From assembly GCF_010093535.1 (NCBI RefSeq), contig NW_022985187.1, forward strand, positions 1 to 28,314: 28,314 bases of DNA, written 5' to 3'. The position numbers were made by a program, and so were the translations under genes. Numbering within the stretch: position 1 is the stretch's first letter; every line of letters starts with the position of its first letter. Shown here one piece after another: positions 18,900-28,314 of the stretch. This stretch comes from Lindgomyces ingoldianus (lineage: Eukaryota; Ascomycota; Dothideomycetes; Pleosporales; Lindgomycetaceae). Under the pieces are notes generated by a model. It was not told the origin of the DNA, did no database searches, and saw nothing but the letters and a program-made list of their open reading frames with translations.

Positions 18900-20100
18900 T
18901 TTATAAATAGCTGCTTGTTCTAGTGCCTTAAATACATTATTATTATTCTAAACTTTAACCTTCTAGTATTCTGTTAGGCATCTATTAGATTTGTAATTAC
19001 CTCTGCATTACTAGTAAAGGTTCTTGTTTAGCCTGTTAAGAATCTCTAGTCCTGTTAGGCCCTACTTTATATGTATTGCTTTTATAGTTAGTCCTTTATC
19101 TTTATTCTCCTAGTTAACAGAGTCTAGGCATTCTTTTCTATAATGTTCTACTTTTCTATAGTTAAGGCACACTCTTTCCTTAAGCTATTTCTGTTATTTA
19201 GTACTTAGTAGTAGCTTATTGCTATTTTAGAACTTACTCTTTTTCTTAGTTAAGCCCTGTGTATGTTTAGCATAGCTAAGGTCTATAGGTTTACTATTAA
19301 ATTATTAGACCTTCTTTTTCCTCTAGGATATTTCTGGTTTCTAGGGCGTTATGCCAGGGCGCTTCTTGTAAAGACGTTCCTAATGCTAATTATTATACGT
19401 AGTCACCTTTTTTACGTATTCTTTAAATTCCTCTAGTTTGCTGTAATGCATAAATTTGTCTTTAATTACATTAGATAGTCTGTTATAGAACATTCTTCTA
19501 ATAGCCGCTTTATTAGTCTATCTACTAATAGCTAATTGTTTGCGGAAGCGTGCTGCGTATAATTAGACAGTGCTTTTTCCTTGTTGTAGAGTGTCTATTT
19601 AGTTAACTGCCTTTTCCTTTTAATTAGCTTAGCTATAGATTGTTGTAAGGGCTTGTTTAAAAGCATCTATGCTTTAGAAAATTTTCTAAGTGTAAATAAA
19701 AAAAACTTCTTTAGTTACTTTATGTTTTATCTAATTATCTGCGTGTAGTTAGAACTAGATAGCTAGAGGTCCTTCTAAGTAGAGTCCTATTTAGGAGATT
19801 ATTTCCTTGTCTGTCTAGAAAGCGCCCTTATTATATTACATATATAAGTAGCATTAAGTAAAGAATAGCTTAAGATCCTTAGCTGTGCTGTTAAATAATT
19901 TAGGTAAAGCTAGGCGTAGTAATTTCTTTAACTTAATACTAGTCTTTTCTTTAGCAGCGTTGCAGAGCTCTGCAACTTCTATATAGAGGGCGTGAAGTTG
20001 TTAGATGTGTAGTTGTTGTTAAAGCTAGGCTCTAAGTGCTTCTATTTTTTAGTAGAGATATTGTATTTGTTAACTGTGTTCCTCCTTATTCCTAGACAGA
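18900..20100 (-). pseudogene. Gypsy gag with CCHC-type knuckle, RIP-inactivated
   Basis: The clearest landmark is CLNYRKVEHYRKEC (19128-19169, minus), a C-x2-C-x4-H-x4-C knuckle in which the second Cys is now Tyr (TGT to TAT, RIP type). The N-terminal capsid part is not readable in detail because of stops. The limits are approximate, and the frame starts somewhere inside the 20189 LTR boundary. Confidence 0.7.
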
Positions 20101-20188
20101 GTTTCCCTAGTGCTGGCCGCACTAGCTCCTGTCATGCTGATGTTAAGAGAGGTGTAAGGTGCTATACTTTTAGAGGGGTGGTGATTAA

Positions 20189-20805
20189 TGTTATAATCTT
20201 TACTCTAGAAATATAGTATCTTCTAGAGTACAACAGCCTATGTGAGTGTGAGAGAGAGGGGGGCGAGGACTTAGCTAAATCAGGTGTACAGTCTGTTCGG
20301 CAGAGTATAGGATATTCGGGTTTCAGGAGGCAGGCTGTGGTTTGTCCCTAGGCTGTATGGGTAGCTGGGTGGAACTAGTTAGGTAGACAAGGGTTAGAGG
20401 TATATATGTTGCAAGATATATAAGGCAGCTTAATCCTCTTTAGAAAGGAGTTAAGCCTTTTAGTCTATTATAAAGAACTAAGTAATAAACTAAATAATAA
20501 ACTAAACATTAATTACAGCCTCCTAACTATAGTTAAGATTAAGACTATATACATAGTGTTTGCATGCGTTGCATGCGTTGCATGTGGTGTCTGCTTCTGC
20601 CTGCAACGCCTGCACTGCCTGCGATGTCCTTAGTTCCTATTAGACAATGCATTCTGCTAAGGTTTTGTTCATGAGGTGGAGCCATTCCTCCTCTGTTCGG
20701 TCATAAGGTCCACTGATCACGGGGTTAACCGTCCTCCATCCGCTGTGCTTAGGGCTATGTGTTATCGCGAGCTGAGTCATTACGGTCTGTTCGTTGGCCG
20801 TAACA
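20189..20805 (-). repeat. Gypsy 5' LTR (617 bp)
   Basis: Ends TGTTATAATC and GGCCGTAACA. It is mutated mainly over 20189 to about 20650, the part beside the internal region, and almost clean from 20650 to 20805, the mirror image of the other LTR. Confidence 0.95.
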
Positions 20806-21455
20806 ATTAGCAATAAATGCTATCTAAGAGGAAAATTCTTATGTATATAGCTTAAGTATAGTCTTAATAATTACTTACTTTTTATTATTACCTAGCCTTT
20901 ATAAGTTAGCTATAGAATTAGCTTATAAAAGTTATCTAGTGCTATAGTTATTTATTATCTTTTAAAAGACTTTATATATAGCTATAGCATATTTTTTTAA
21001 AAGTTTTATATCTTATTTAAAAGCTTAGAGTGTAAGCTATATCTAACATTCTTTTAGCATGTCTAAGTAGTGTTGTTAGAAATGCATTAGTGTAAAAAAA
21101 GTAGTTTAGTAAAGTCTTAGTAAAAGTAAGTAACTTAGGTGTGTAAGTAACTTACCTGTAAAGTACGTTAAGTATAACTATAAAAAAACTATTTATAAGG
21201 ATTATAAAGTAATTTAAAGCTAGTTTAGCCTTATAAAGAATATTAAAGCTAAGTATAGCATCTAGAATAATAACATATATAACTTTAATAAAATAAGCTT
21301 TATAATAAGCTAAATATTTACTAATTACACTTATACTTAAAACTTTACTTTAAGCTTTAAATAACACTTTATAAACATACTAGGCTAGTTTATGCTAATA
21401 TAGCCTAGATTACACTTAGTGTATAAAGAATTTACTATATTAGCTATAACTACTA

Positions 21456-23296
21456 ACGTACCTAACAGGTTAGCCGGCTACTTTTACTAAGCCCCTACTA
21501 AAACCACCCTATTCTAGCGCAAAACAGCCTACTTTAGCCCTGTATAAAGTAATACAACATAAGATATTATTTAAAGTCTACTTCTACTACTTTCTTACAT
21601 GTACGCAAGTTACGCTTAGTTTAATTATACTGCTTATATTACTTTTAACTTAGCTTACTTTTTTTAGTGTGCACCTGTGTTTTTAGCTTCTTTTTATTAC
21701 TACACGCTTTAAACTTTTTTAAAGTAGTTAGATAAGCTTTATTCTTAACTATTAAAGTCTTTTCTGCCTAAATTTACTTTCTTTTATATAATTTATATTA
21801 TGTAGTAGCCTTATTTACTGCTTAAAGCTTTATAATCTTCTTTTATACTAACACTAGCTTATACGTAATAATTACTACCCTCTTTAAAACCTTTTTAAAG
21901 GCTTTTACTATAGATATTAGTAAGCTATTTATATACTTTTAAATCTTTACTTTTATAAGCATTAATTATAACCTAAATTTAAAAGTATTACTTAAGGTTT
22001 ATAACTACTAGGGCTTATTATTAATAAGTAGTAGTAGTAATAAAGTATGTAACTAGATGTTAAGAGCTGTTTTAACTTATTTTAGGTTAAATAGAACTAA
22101 ACTAGCGCTTTAAAACCCTTCTTAGATATTACTAAAAGTAATTACTATATTATAAGTATGTATAAAGCATAGTAGAAACTTAAGTTTTATAATATAAGTA
22201 ATTTAGTTACATATAAGATCTTTAGCTTAGCGCCTATATACTTTCTTTAAAAGAGTAAAACAACCTACATTAAAAAGCTATACAAAGTGTAATAAGTGTA
22301 AAAGTATATAAATAGTAATAATCTTATTTTTTTTATAGTACTGCTAAAAATTAAGTAAGTTATAGCTTTTATAGCTATTAATAATAAAAAGCTAATAAGC
22401 GCTTATAACTTTTTTTTATATACTTATTAAAGTGCTTTAACTACTATAGCTTAAGCTTATTTATTATCTAGCTATTTTTAGAGACTATAATAACCTAGTT
22501 TTAAAGCAGATTTTTTTATACTAAGCAAAAAAGTAATAGCAGCCTTTAAAAATAATAAAAAGTAAAATAGCTTACTTTATTATATTAATGCTCTAAATAA
22601 CTATTATCTACTTTTTATTACTTTACTATATTACTTTTAGCTGTTCTTGTTTTTTTAAAGCTATAATAACTACTTTAGTTAATATTTAGCCTATTATAAA
22701 GTCTAACTTATTAAAGTTATATATATTTTTATTTTAAATACTATACTTAGCTTTTATGTTAGCTACTAGGTAAAACTAGCTTTAGATAACTTTTAAATCT
22801 TTATAAAGTACTTTTTTATAATTATACTTATAATTAAACTTTATTATAAACTTAAAGTAGTGCTTAACTTACATACTAGGCTAGTTTAAGCTAACCTAGC
22901 CTAGATTACACTTTACGCGTAAAGAATTAGCTATATTAGCTATAGCTATAAGCTTAAAAAGAAATTTATGTGTAATAAGCTTAAGTATATACTTAATAAC
23001 TACTTTTTTTTAAGCTTAGTTAGATTTCTTAATTTAAGCTAGCATTTTACTTATAAAGGCTGTCTAGTGTGTTAATTACTTAGTGTTATATAAAAGACAT
23101 TATAGATAGCTATAGCATGTTATAAAAAAAGTTTTAAGTCTTATTTAAAAGCTTAAAAAGTAAGCTATATCTAACATTCTTTAGAAGATTTAATCTAGTG
23201 CTGTTATTAAGGCATTATGTAGATAAGTAGAGTGTAGTAGAGGCTTAGCAAAAGTAGCTAGCCAACCTGTGTGGCCAGCTAACCTGTTAGGTACGT
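21456..23296. mobile_element. Fourth pogo/Fot1-like element, 1841 bp, TA target duplication
   Basis: Ends ACGTACCTAACAGGTTAGC (left) and the complement of the same (right), flanked by TA at 21454-21455 and 23297-23298. The length is typical of Fot1/pogo elements. The right subterminal region (about 22870-23200) is homologous to the arms of copies 1-3, while the left is not, so this is likely an autonomous relative. The right TIR has a small internal duplication (GGCCACACAGGTTGGCTAGC) absent on the left. It is inserted in the right arm of copy 2, whose sequence resumes immediately after it. Confidence 0.82.
21500..22870 (-). pseudogene. Pogo/Fot1-like transposase, RIP-inactivated
   Basis: YNFNKLDFIIG at 22689-22721 on the minus strand corresponds to the first catalytic motif YNFDETGF of pogo-type DDE transposases, with D-to-N, E-to-K and G-to-D changes of RIP type. 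A Lys-rich tail lies toward 21,690-21,760. TAA/TAG codons are frequent. The remaining catalytic residues could not be placed securely, and the limits are approximate. Confidence 0.65.
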
Positions 23297-23581
23297 TATT
23301 TAAAGAATTTTTTTTTATGTATATAGCTTAAGTATGTTTTTAATAATTACCTACTTTTTATTATTACTTAGCTTTTATAAGTTAGCTATAAAATTAGCTT
23401 ATAAAAGTTTTTTAGTACTTTAGTTATTTATTATTTTTTAAAAAACTTTATATATAGCTATAGTATGTTACTTTAAAAAGTTTTATATTTTATTTAAAAG
23501 CTTAGAGTAGCTGTATCTAATATTCTTTTAGCATGTTTAAGTAATGTTGTTAGAAATGTATTAGTGTAAGAAGAGTAGTTT

Positions 23582-23844
23582 TGTTAGATTGAAGCACTGT
23601 TTCTAGGCTTCCTGAGATGAATGATGGGTTTAGATATAATGTATAGGATAATTAATTAATTTATTAATTCTTTTTCTGCTCTACTTGTGTTGCTTAGCTT
23701 TTTGTTTTGCTGATCTAAGTCCCTCACGCACTTGCCCTATGCGCGACTAGCCTGCAACATACTGTTCAAGCTTATTGCTTGTACTATGTAGCAGCTTTTG
23801 TCAAGCGTTCCTCCTGTCTTAACAGTAGGTGCGCATATCTGACA
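23582..23844 (-). repeat. Copia 3' LTR, minus strand (263 bp)
   Basis: Reverse complement of the 294-624 LTR type: starts TGTTAGAT, ends ATCTGACA, and is followed by the complementary polypurine tract. It lacks the tandem array entirely, which makes it the shortest copy. It truncates pogo-like copy 2. Confidence 0.9.
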
Positions 23845-26800
23845 CACCCTCTTAGCTTAGACATGCTTTAAGCTAGTTTCTAATTACGCAACCTTAGTAT
23901 GCTTCTAGGGCTTCTATTCTTGCTTTAATCTCTTCTATATCTGCTTCCTAACTAACTATCCTCTCCCTAACATTAACTAGCTAAATTTGCTAAAGAAAGC
24001 TTAGCTATTTACTAGTTAAAAGCGCTTTAGTAAGTCTATCTACAAGCATCTTACTAGAGGGGACATAGACAACCTTAATTGTTTGTTAAGAAACTTCCTG
24101 TTAAAGCTAGTAGTTATAGATGTTAACATGTTAAAGCTTAGTTTAAAGTTAAGATATTTTTTTATTTACTAGTTAAATTATCTACTTATTATTACACTAA
24201 ATTATAATAGTTAAATTAAGCAGCTTAACTTATAGCTTATTAAAAAGCATTTTTATAAACATAGCTTCCTTAGTAACTTAGAATAGTATAAGGAATTCTA
24301 CTTTTATTATTAATGTTATAACTATATTTTATTTATTTACTTGCTATATAATCTATTTACTAAATAGTTAAATAATGTAGCCTTAAAAGCTTTTTTTATT
24401 TAGTGTATTATCTATAAATAATATATTACTTGCTACTATAAAGTAGTCTTCTCCTCCTAATTAGAGTGCGTACGTCTGTGTTGCATGTAGGTACAGGATG
24501 ACTTAATTAGCTGCATCCTAATAGTTAGATGCAGGATTTGTAAAAAACTGTGTAAGGCGTAATGTAGCAAAGGCAATGTCTAGTTTTATAGTAACTACTG
24601 TAAAAAGCAAAGATCTAATCTTTTACTAATATTAATTTACTTTTAATAAAGTTGCAAAACTAGATTACAGCATAAGTTTAATCCTACTTATAGGTGTAGC
24701 ATGCTGCAGGTTCTTTTTATTAGCTAGCCTAGCTATTTTATTAATATATAAGGCCTGTAATAGCTAAATTATTTATTACTATTAATTTTTAATAATCTTA
24801 ACTTCTAGAAACTATTATAAGTCCTTACTTTTTATTAAAGTATACTTCTTTTATAACTAGTCTACTACACACTATACATCTGCTTTAAAGCCTTTTTTAT
24901 GCGTAATAATAAGGTTGTCTATATAAAAAAATATTCTAGCTTTAGTTATATAGTAAGGTTTATATAGAACAGCTAAAAACCTAAGGCCTTTAAAAGTTAT
25001 TATAAAATAGTGTTGCTAGAGTAAAAAAAAAATTTATAAGCTATATAGTGCCTTTTAAAGCTTTAGTATTATACCTAGTTTCTAATAGCCTCTTAGCATC
25101 TGCATGTAGATATTGCAGTTAATTACTGCATGTATAAATGTGTTAGTTATGTTATATTATTTAAGCTCTAAGTTAAAGCGTGTAGATATTACTATTAGTA
25201 TTTAAAATAAGTATTTTACTAGGGTAGCAGTGTAGGTATCTTATGTAGTAATGTTTTTTATTAATTACTATAAACTACTAGTTGCGCCTTGCATTTTTAT
25301 AATTTATAGTGCTTGTTAAGCTTGTAGGTGTACACTTACATATAATCTAGAATCTACTATTTAGCTACTTTAATTAGCTTTATCTAGACCTCTGTCTAAG
25401 ATTTTATTATTTAATAACTATCTAAGTGTGTTCTTTCTGCTACTTTAAACATTTTATATAGAGGGTGCTTCTCTAGTTACTTTTAAGTTAATAGTAGAAG
25501 TAGTAGCTAGCTTTTATAAAGTGTTTTTTTTAAATAGCATCTTTATTAATACTACTTTATTTAGCATTTTACTACTATACTTTCTTACACTTTTAGATTT
25601 TATGCTAGCTATAAAAGCTGTAGCTTATAGTACAGTTTTTAAAGACTTTATTTAGCTTAGCTTTAGTGCAGCTCTAGCTATTAACTGCATAAGCAATGCT
25701 GCAGGTAGTAGAGTATTTAAAGAAGATAGATAGTTATCTCTAATCTTTCTTTTTTAATAGTAGCCTAGTAAGTCTACTTTATTAAAATTTAATATATTAT
25801 CTGTTAAATAGACTCTCTGCTAGCTAGCACTTAGTGTCAGCAAATGCGTACAAGACAGAGAGGTTTGCACAGTGTAAACATTGCATAGGGGTGTTAGGTA
25901 ACTAGTGTTAATTACTTTTTATTTTTCCTTTATACAGAGGAAAAGGGGGATATCTAGATGTTTGCGCACAGAGGTTCGCGCACAAGCATTATGTAACATA
26001 GATACGTGATCCTGCTTGTGCGTAATCGCTTGTATCTAGGCTGCAACACTGCTGCTGTGTACAGACACTAGCAACTTTTCTTTTTATCTAAAAAGTTACC
26101 TTCTGTACACATTACCTTTCTTTTGTCTGTGTAGGTTTATCTAATTACGTTCTACCTTTACTTTACTCTATTTATTAGGACTTGCCTTAGTAATGCTGTG
26201 TGTTAGAATAAGCTAGTTATGCTATGTAAATAGCTTTTTTTTTTTATTCTTTACTTTTTAAGCTTTACTATATAATCCCCTAGCTCTTTTCTCTTTTTAT
26301 ATAGTGCTAACAGTAACAGATTCTTATAATAAAAAAAATAAGTGCATATAATATAAAAAAAACAAAAGAAAATAGGCCTTATATAAAAGTGTTATTAGTC
26401 TAGTTAGTCTAAGGCATCTTTGCGCACAAGATCTAGCTAGTCTACAGATGCTTCTATCTAAACAGAGAGGCAGTTAGTTAGGACTAATAATTAAAAAGCC
26501 TAGTTTAGTGTTTTCTTTATACATACATCTACTAAGTTATTTTTACTATTAATTTACTTTATTTTAGTAATTTCTTTTTTCTTGTATAATTTATAAAGTA
26601 ACATAATGTTAATTATAAGTTACTTTTTACTAGTAGTGCCTAGCTTAATAAGGTAATTATATAAAAACCTTAAATTTATATAGATTACTACTAAGATTAG
26701 TAGCAGTTTAAGTGTTTATATAATTTACTATAAAGTTGTACTAAAAGTAATTACATTATTAAACCTTCTAACTATTTTATATAGTTTACTAGTAAGAACA

Positions 26801-28185
26801 CTTCTAGTTACTCTTTTACACTTAGTAGAATTTTAGTGTATAATGTTACCTAGTATTTTAAAGTAGTTACTTTACTTTATATAGTCTTTATTACTTAATA
26901 TAATTAAGAATTTTAGCTATAAGCTAAGGTCTTTATTATTAGTAAATAATCTATCTATAAAGATAAACAGCTTTACATAATTAAGCTATAATAGTAGAAA
27001 GGTAAGACTGCGCTTACTATTATCTATCTACTATTAAATTTATGTGTTAAGTGTGTTAATGTTATTATATAAAAAGTCTATAGTTTATGTAGTAATAGAT
27101 AAGTTAAATGCTGCCTTTAGTTAACATATAAATGCAATATATACCCTTTTTACATGTTACTTAATATATTATTATGCAGCATCTTTGTTTTTTAGGTTAA
27201 TTATATAAAAGTAGCTTACTTATCTCTTTTAAGTAAGAACTACTATGTTATGTGTAAGTTTAATTCTTCTGCTATTAAACTTAATAAGCTGCTTTTTTAC
27301 TAAAATAGTTTTACCTTTTATATAAAACTTTACTTTTTATAGTTTTTTTTTTCTCTTTATGTAAAATTCTTTATTATAATGCTTAAAGTGTTATCTATTT
27401 ATAAGCTAGTAATACTAAAAGTGTGCTTTTTTTTATTAGTAATTAAGAGGCAGAGGTTGTATAAAAAAATATACATATATAGCTTTTTTTTATAGTAGTT
27501 ATAATATGTTTTAAACTAATACAGTCCTAATTTAGCAGCTCTATATAAGAGTTATACAACCTAGAGTATTATATTTAGTAGAAAGCTTTAGTGTATCTTC
27601 TTTAGTAGCTTTATGTACAGCGTGCGCATAAGCTTATCTATTAATTAAATGTATACTTATGTAATATTATATAGTTTAAAATATATTTTATATGTAGCTT
27701 TTAAGCTTACTTTTATAGCTAAAAGTAGTCTTTAGCTTATTCTCTAAATAGTTAGTAACTAGGTAAGGATTTTTTCTTTCTTTTTATTTAAGTAGCTAGT
27801 AAACACTAGGCAGGATTTCTTATATAGTTAAGTTATTTTACTTTTTACTTTTTATATAAGGTAGAAGTTAAAAATCTAACCTTTATGCTTTATTAAGTTA
27901 TATACTATAACTTTAAAAGTGCTGTTAGTAATTAAAGTGTCTATCTTTATGCAGTTTAATTTCTTAAATAGTTTTCTAAGTGTAGTAATTACACTGTTTA
28001 TATAAAGCTTAATAAATAAAGCCTAATTATTCTTTTTCTTTTAGGTTAGAAATACCTAGTCTAGACTTTATGCAGGTTTTCTTTGCTTTTTACTTCTTCT
28101 AGTATTTATATCTTTTTTTTACACTAGTGCAGTATTACTATTCTAAGGGGCTTAGTCTATAGTAGGCTTTAGTTCTGTCTTTATA
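23845..28185 (-). pseudogene. Copia pol, minus strand, RIP-inactivated
   Basis: The C-terminal tail at 23,890-24,140 is nearly identical to positions 1-240. The RT core FFYIDNLIITHK (about 24,899-24,934) corresponds to the Copia FFYVDD motif and is preceded by GLRFLAVLYKPYYITKARI, in the usual order. The remaining 3.2 kb to the right is where RT N-terminus, integrase and gag should lie, but stops and base change make motifs unreadable. The right limit is set only by the start of repeat D and is uncertain. Pol would be dead. Confidence 0.7.
25979..26022. repeat. 10-bp inverted repeat in a less decayed patch
   Basis: CGCACAAGCA (25979-25988) and its complement (26013-26022) enclose 24 bp. The surrounding 25,930-26,060 is richer in G+C than the rest of the presumed Copia interior and includes repeated GCGCACA motifs. 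It may be a small independent insertion, but no target duplication was found. Confidence 0.45.
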
Positions 28186-28314
28186 ATTAGCAGAGCTTGC
28201 TCTGCTTATTATATTCGGGTTTGCAGAACGAAAAGTTTAGCAGAATCTCCTCTTTTGGACGCACTAGTTAGTCAGAATTTCTTCGGATAAACCCCGGTAA
28301 CGCTGTTTCTCTGT
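28186..28314 (-). repeat. Dispersed repeat D, inverted copy, runs off the window
   Basis: Reverse complement of about 11,526-11,655, with few differences (for example TAACTAGTGCG for TAACTAGCGCG). Homology begins at CTAAT and continues to the window edge, so the rest is outside. Confidence 0.85.

Larger units (their letters stand above)
13139..20805 (-). mobile_element. Complete Gypsy (Ty3-type) LTR retrotransposon, 7667 bp, TSD ATTAG, RIP-inactivated
   Basis: Two 617-bp LTRs with TGTTA..TAACA ends are flanked by ATTAG at 13134-13138 and 20806-20810. Minus-strand order from right to left is gag with a CCHC-type knuckle, protease, RT, RNase H, integrase, which is the Ty3/Gypsy order. A purine run beside the left LTR (AGGAGGGAAG on minus, about 13763-13772) fits a polypurine tract for this orientation. 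An extra gene lies on the opposite strand between integrase and the left LTR. Dense TAG/TAA codons replace Gln and Trp throughout gag-pol, so it is dead. Confidence 0.93.
12398..21168. mobile_element. Pogo-like TIR element copy 3 with about 450-bp arms, interrupted by a Gypsy element
   Basis: The ends are ATGTACTTTACAGGCAAG (12398) and its complement (to 21168), flanked by TA at 12396-12397 and 21169-21170. Without the Gypsy insertion it is about 1.1 kb. The left arm (12398 to about 12856) is inverted on the right (about 13040-13138 plus 20811-21168), leaving a core of roughly 190 bp with the transposase trace MYNFSKIGFIIS (12970-13005). That fits a foldback-like derivative of a pogo/Fot1 element. 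The uninterrupted site is seen in copy 2 (12241-12340, reverse strand), confirming where the Gypsy element entered. Confidence 0.78.
11930..23581. mobile_element. Pogo-like TIR element copy 2, interrupted by copy 3, another pogo-like element and Copia
   Basis: Its pieces are 11930-12397, 21169-21455 and 23297-23581. Joined in order they follow the layout of copy 3: left arm, a core with transposase remnant IYNFNKISFIIS (21275-21310), then right arm. The core fragment corresponds to YNFDETGF of pogo/Fot1 DDE transposases, with changes of RIP type (D to N, E to K, T to I, G to S). The terminal part of the right arm is missing because the Copia LTR starts at 23582. The element was probably non-autonomous before these insertions. 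Confidence 0.75.

Noticed and set aside
13139..20805. Dating the Gypsy insertion from 46 LTR differences
   Set aside because: All differences are RIP-type transitions clustered in domains, so a neutral clock does not apply.
25889..26005. Possible solo LTR TGTTAGG...TAACA
   Set aside because: Flanks (AGGGG and TAGAT) give no target duplication, and no second copy is in the window.

Overview
The window looks like a repeat-rich, RIP-mutated compartment of a filamentous ascomycete (Pezizomycotina) chromosome. The signs are short introns with GT..AG ends and CTRAC branch sites, LTR retrotransposons and TIR transposons saturated with C-to-T and G-to-A changes, and sharp alternation between AT-rich decayed DNA and short islands of normal composition. 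The species cannot be named from the sequence. No tRNA, rRNA, CRISPR array or bacterial-type operon was seen.

Layout. Positions 1-624 hold the 3' end of a Copia retrotransposon (pol tail plus 3' LTR). Positions 1295-6394 are a decayed gatA/HER2 gene (mitochondrial glutamyl-tRNA(Gln) amidotransferase subunit A), split by a 3.75 kb TIR transposon at about 2105-5857. That transposon carries a clean, un-RIPed solo LTR (4439-4666). Positions 5858-8110 form the main island of ordinary composition. It holds the 3' half of the gatA pseudogene, an apparently intact two-intron metallothionein gene on the minus strand (6724-6944) and an unidentified coding-like stretch (7305-7607). Positions 8111-11660 are decayed repeats with minisatellites, a Copia solo LTR (10350-10780, TSD AAGCT), a second solo LTR (10831-11059, TSD ATTAG) and two copies of a dispersed repeat.

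Positions 11661-23581 are a nest of transposons. A pogo/Fot1-like TIR element (copy 1) contains copy 2, which contains copy 3, which contains a complete 7667-bp Gypsy element (13139-20805; two 617-bp LTRs, TSD ATTAG). Copy 2 was also hit by a fourth pogo-like element (21456-23296, TA duplication) and by a minus-strand Copia element (LTR 23582-23844, pol to about 28185). The window ends in an inverted copy of the dispersed repeat also seen at 8600 and 11231.

Most notable: the Gypsy element carries, antisense to gag-pol and just inside one LTR, a 213-codon reading frame encoding a Zn(II)2Cys6 cluster followed by a charged, coiled-coil-like region. It is broken only by eight RIP-type stops. The adjacent LTR carries an inverted CCGG repeat of the general kind such proteins bind. 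Hand alignment of the two LTRs gives 46 differences, all transitions, with a strong sequence context. The only gene that looks functional in the window is the metallothionein, and its product would act alone; the rest is relics.
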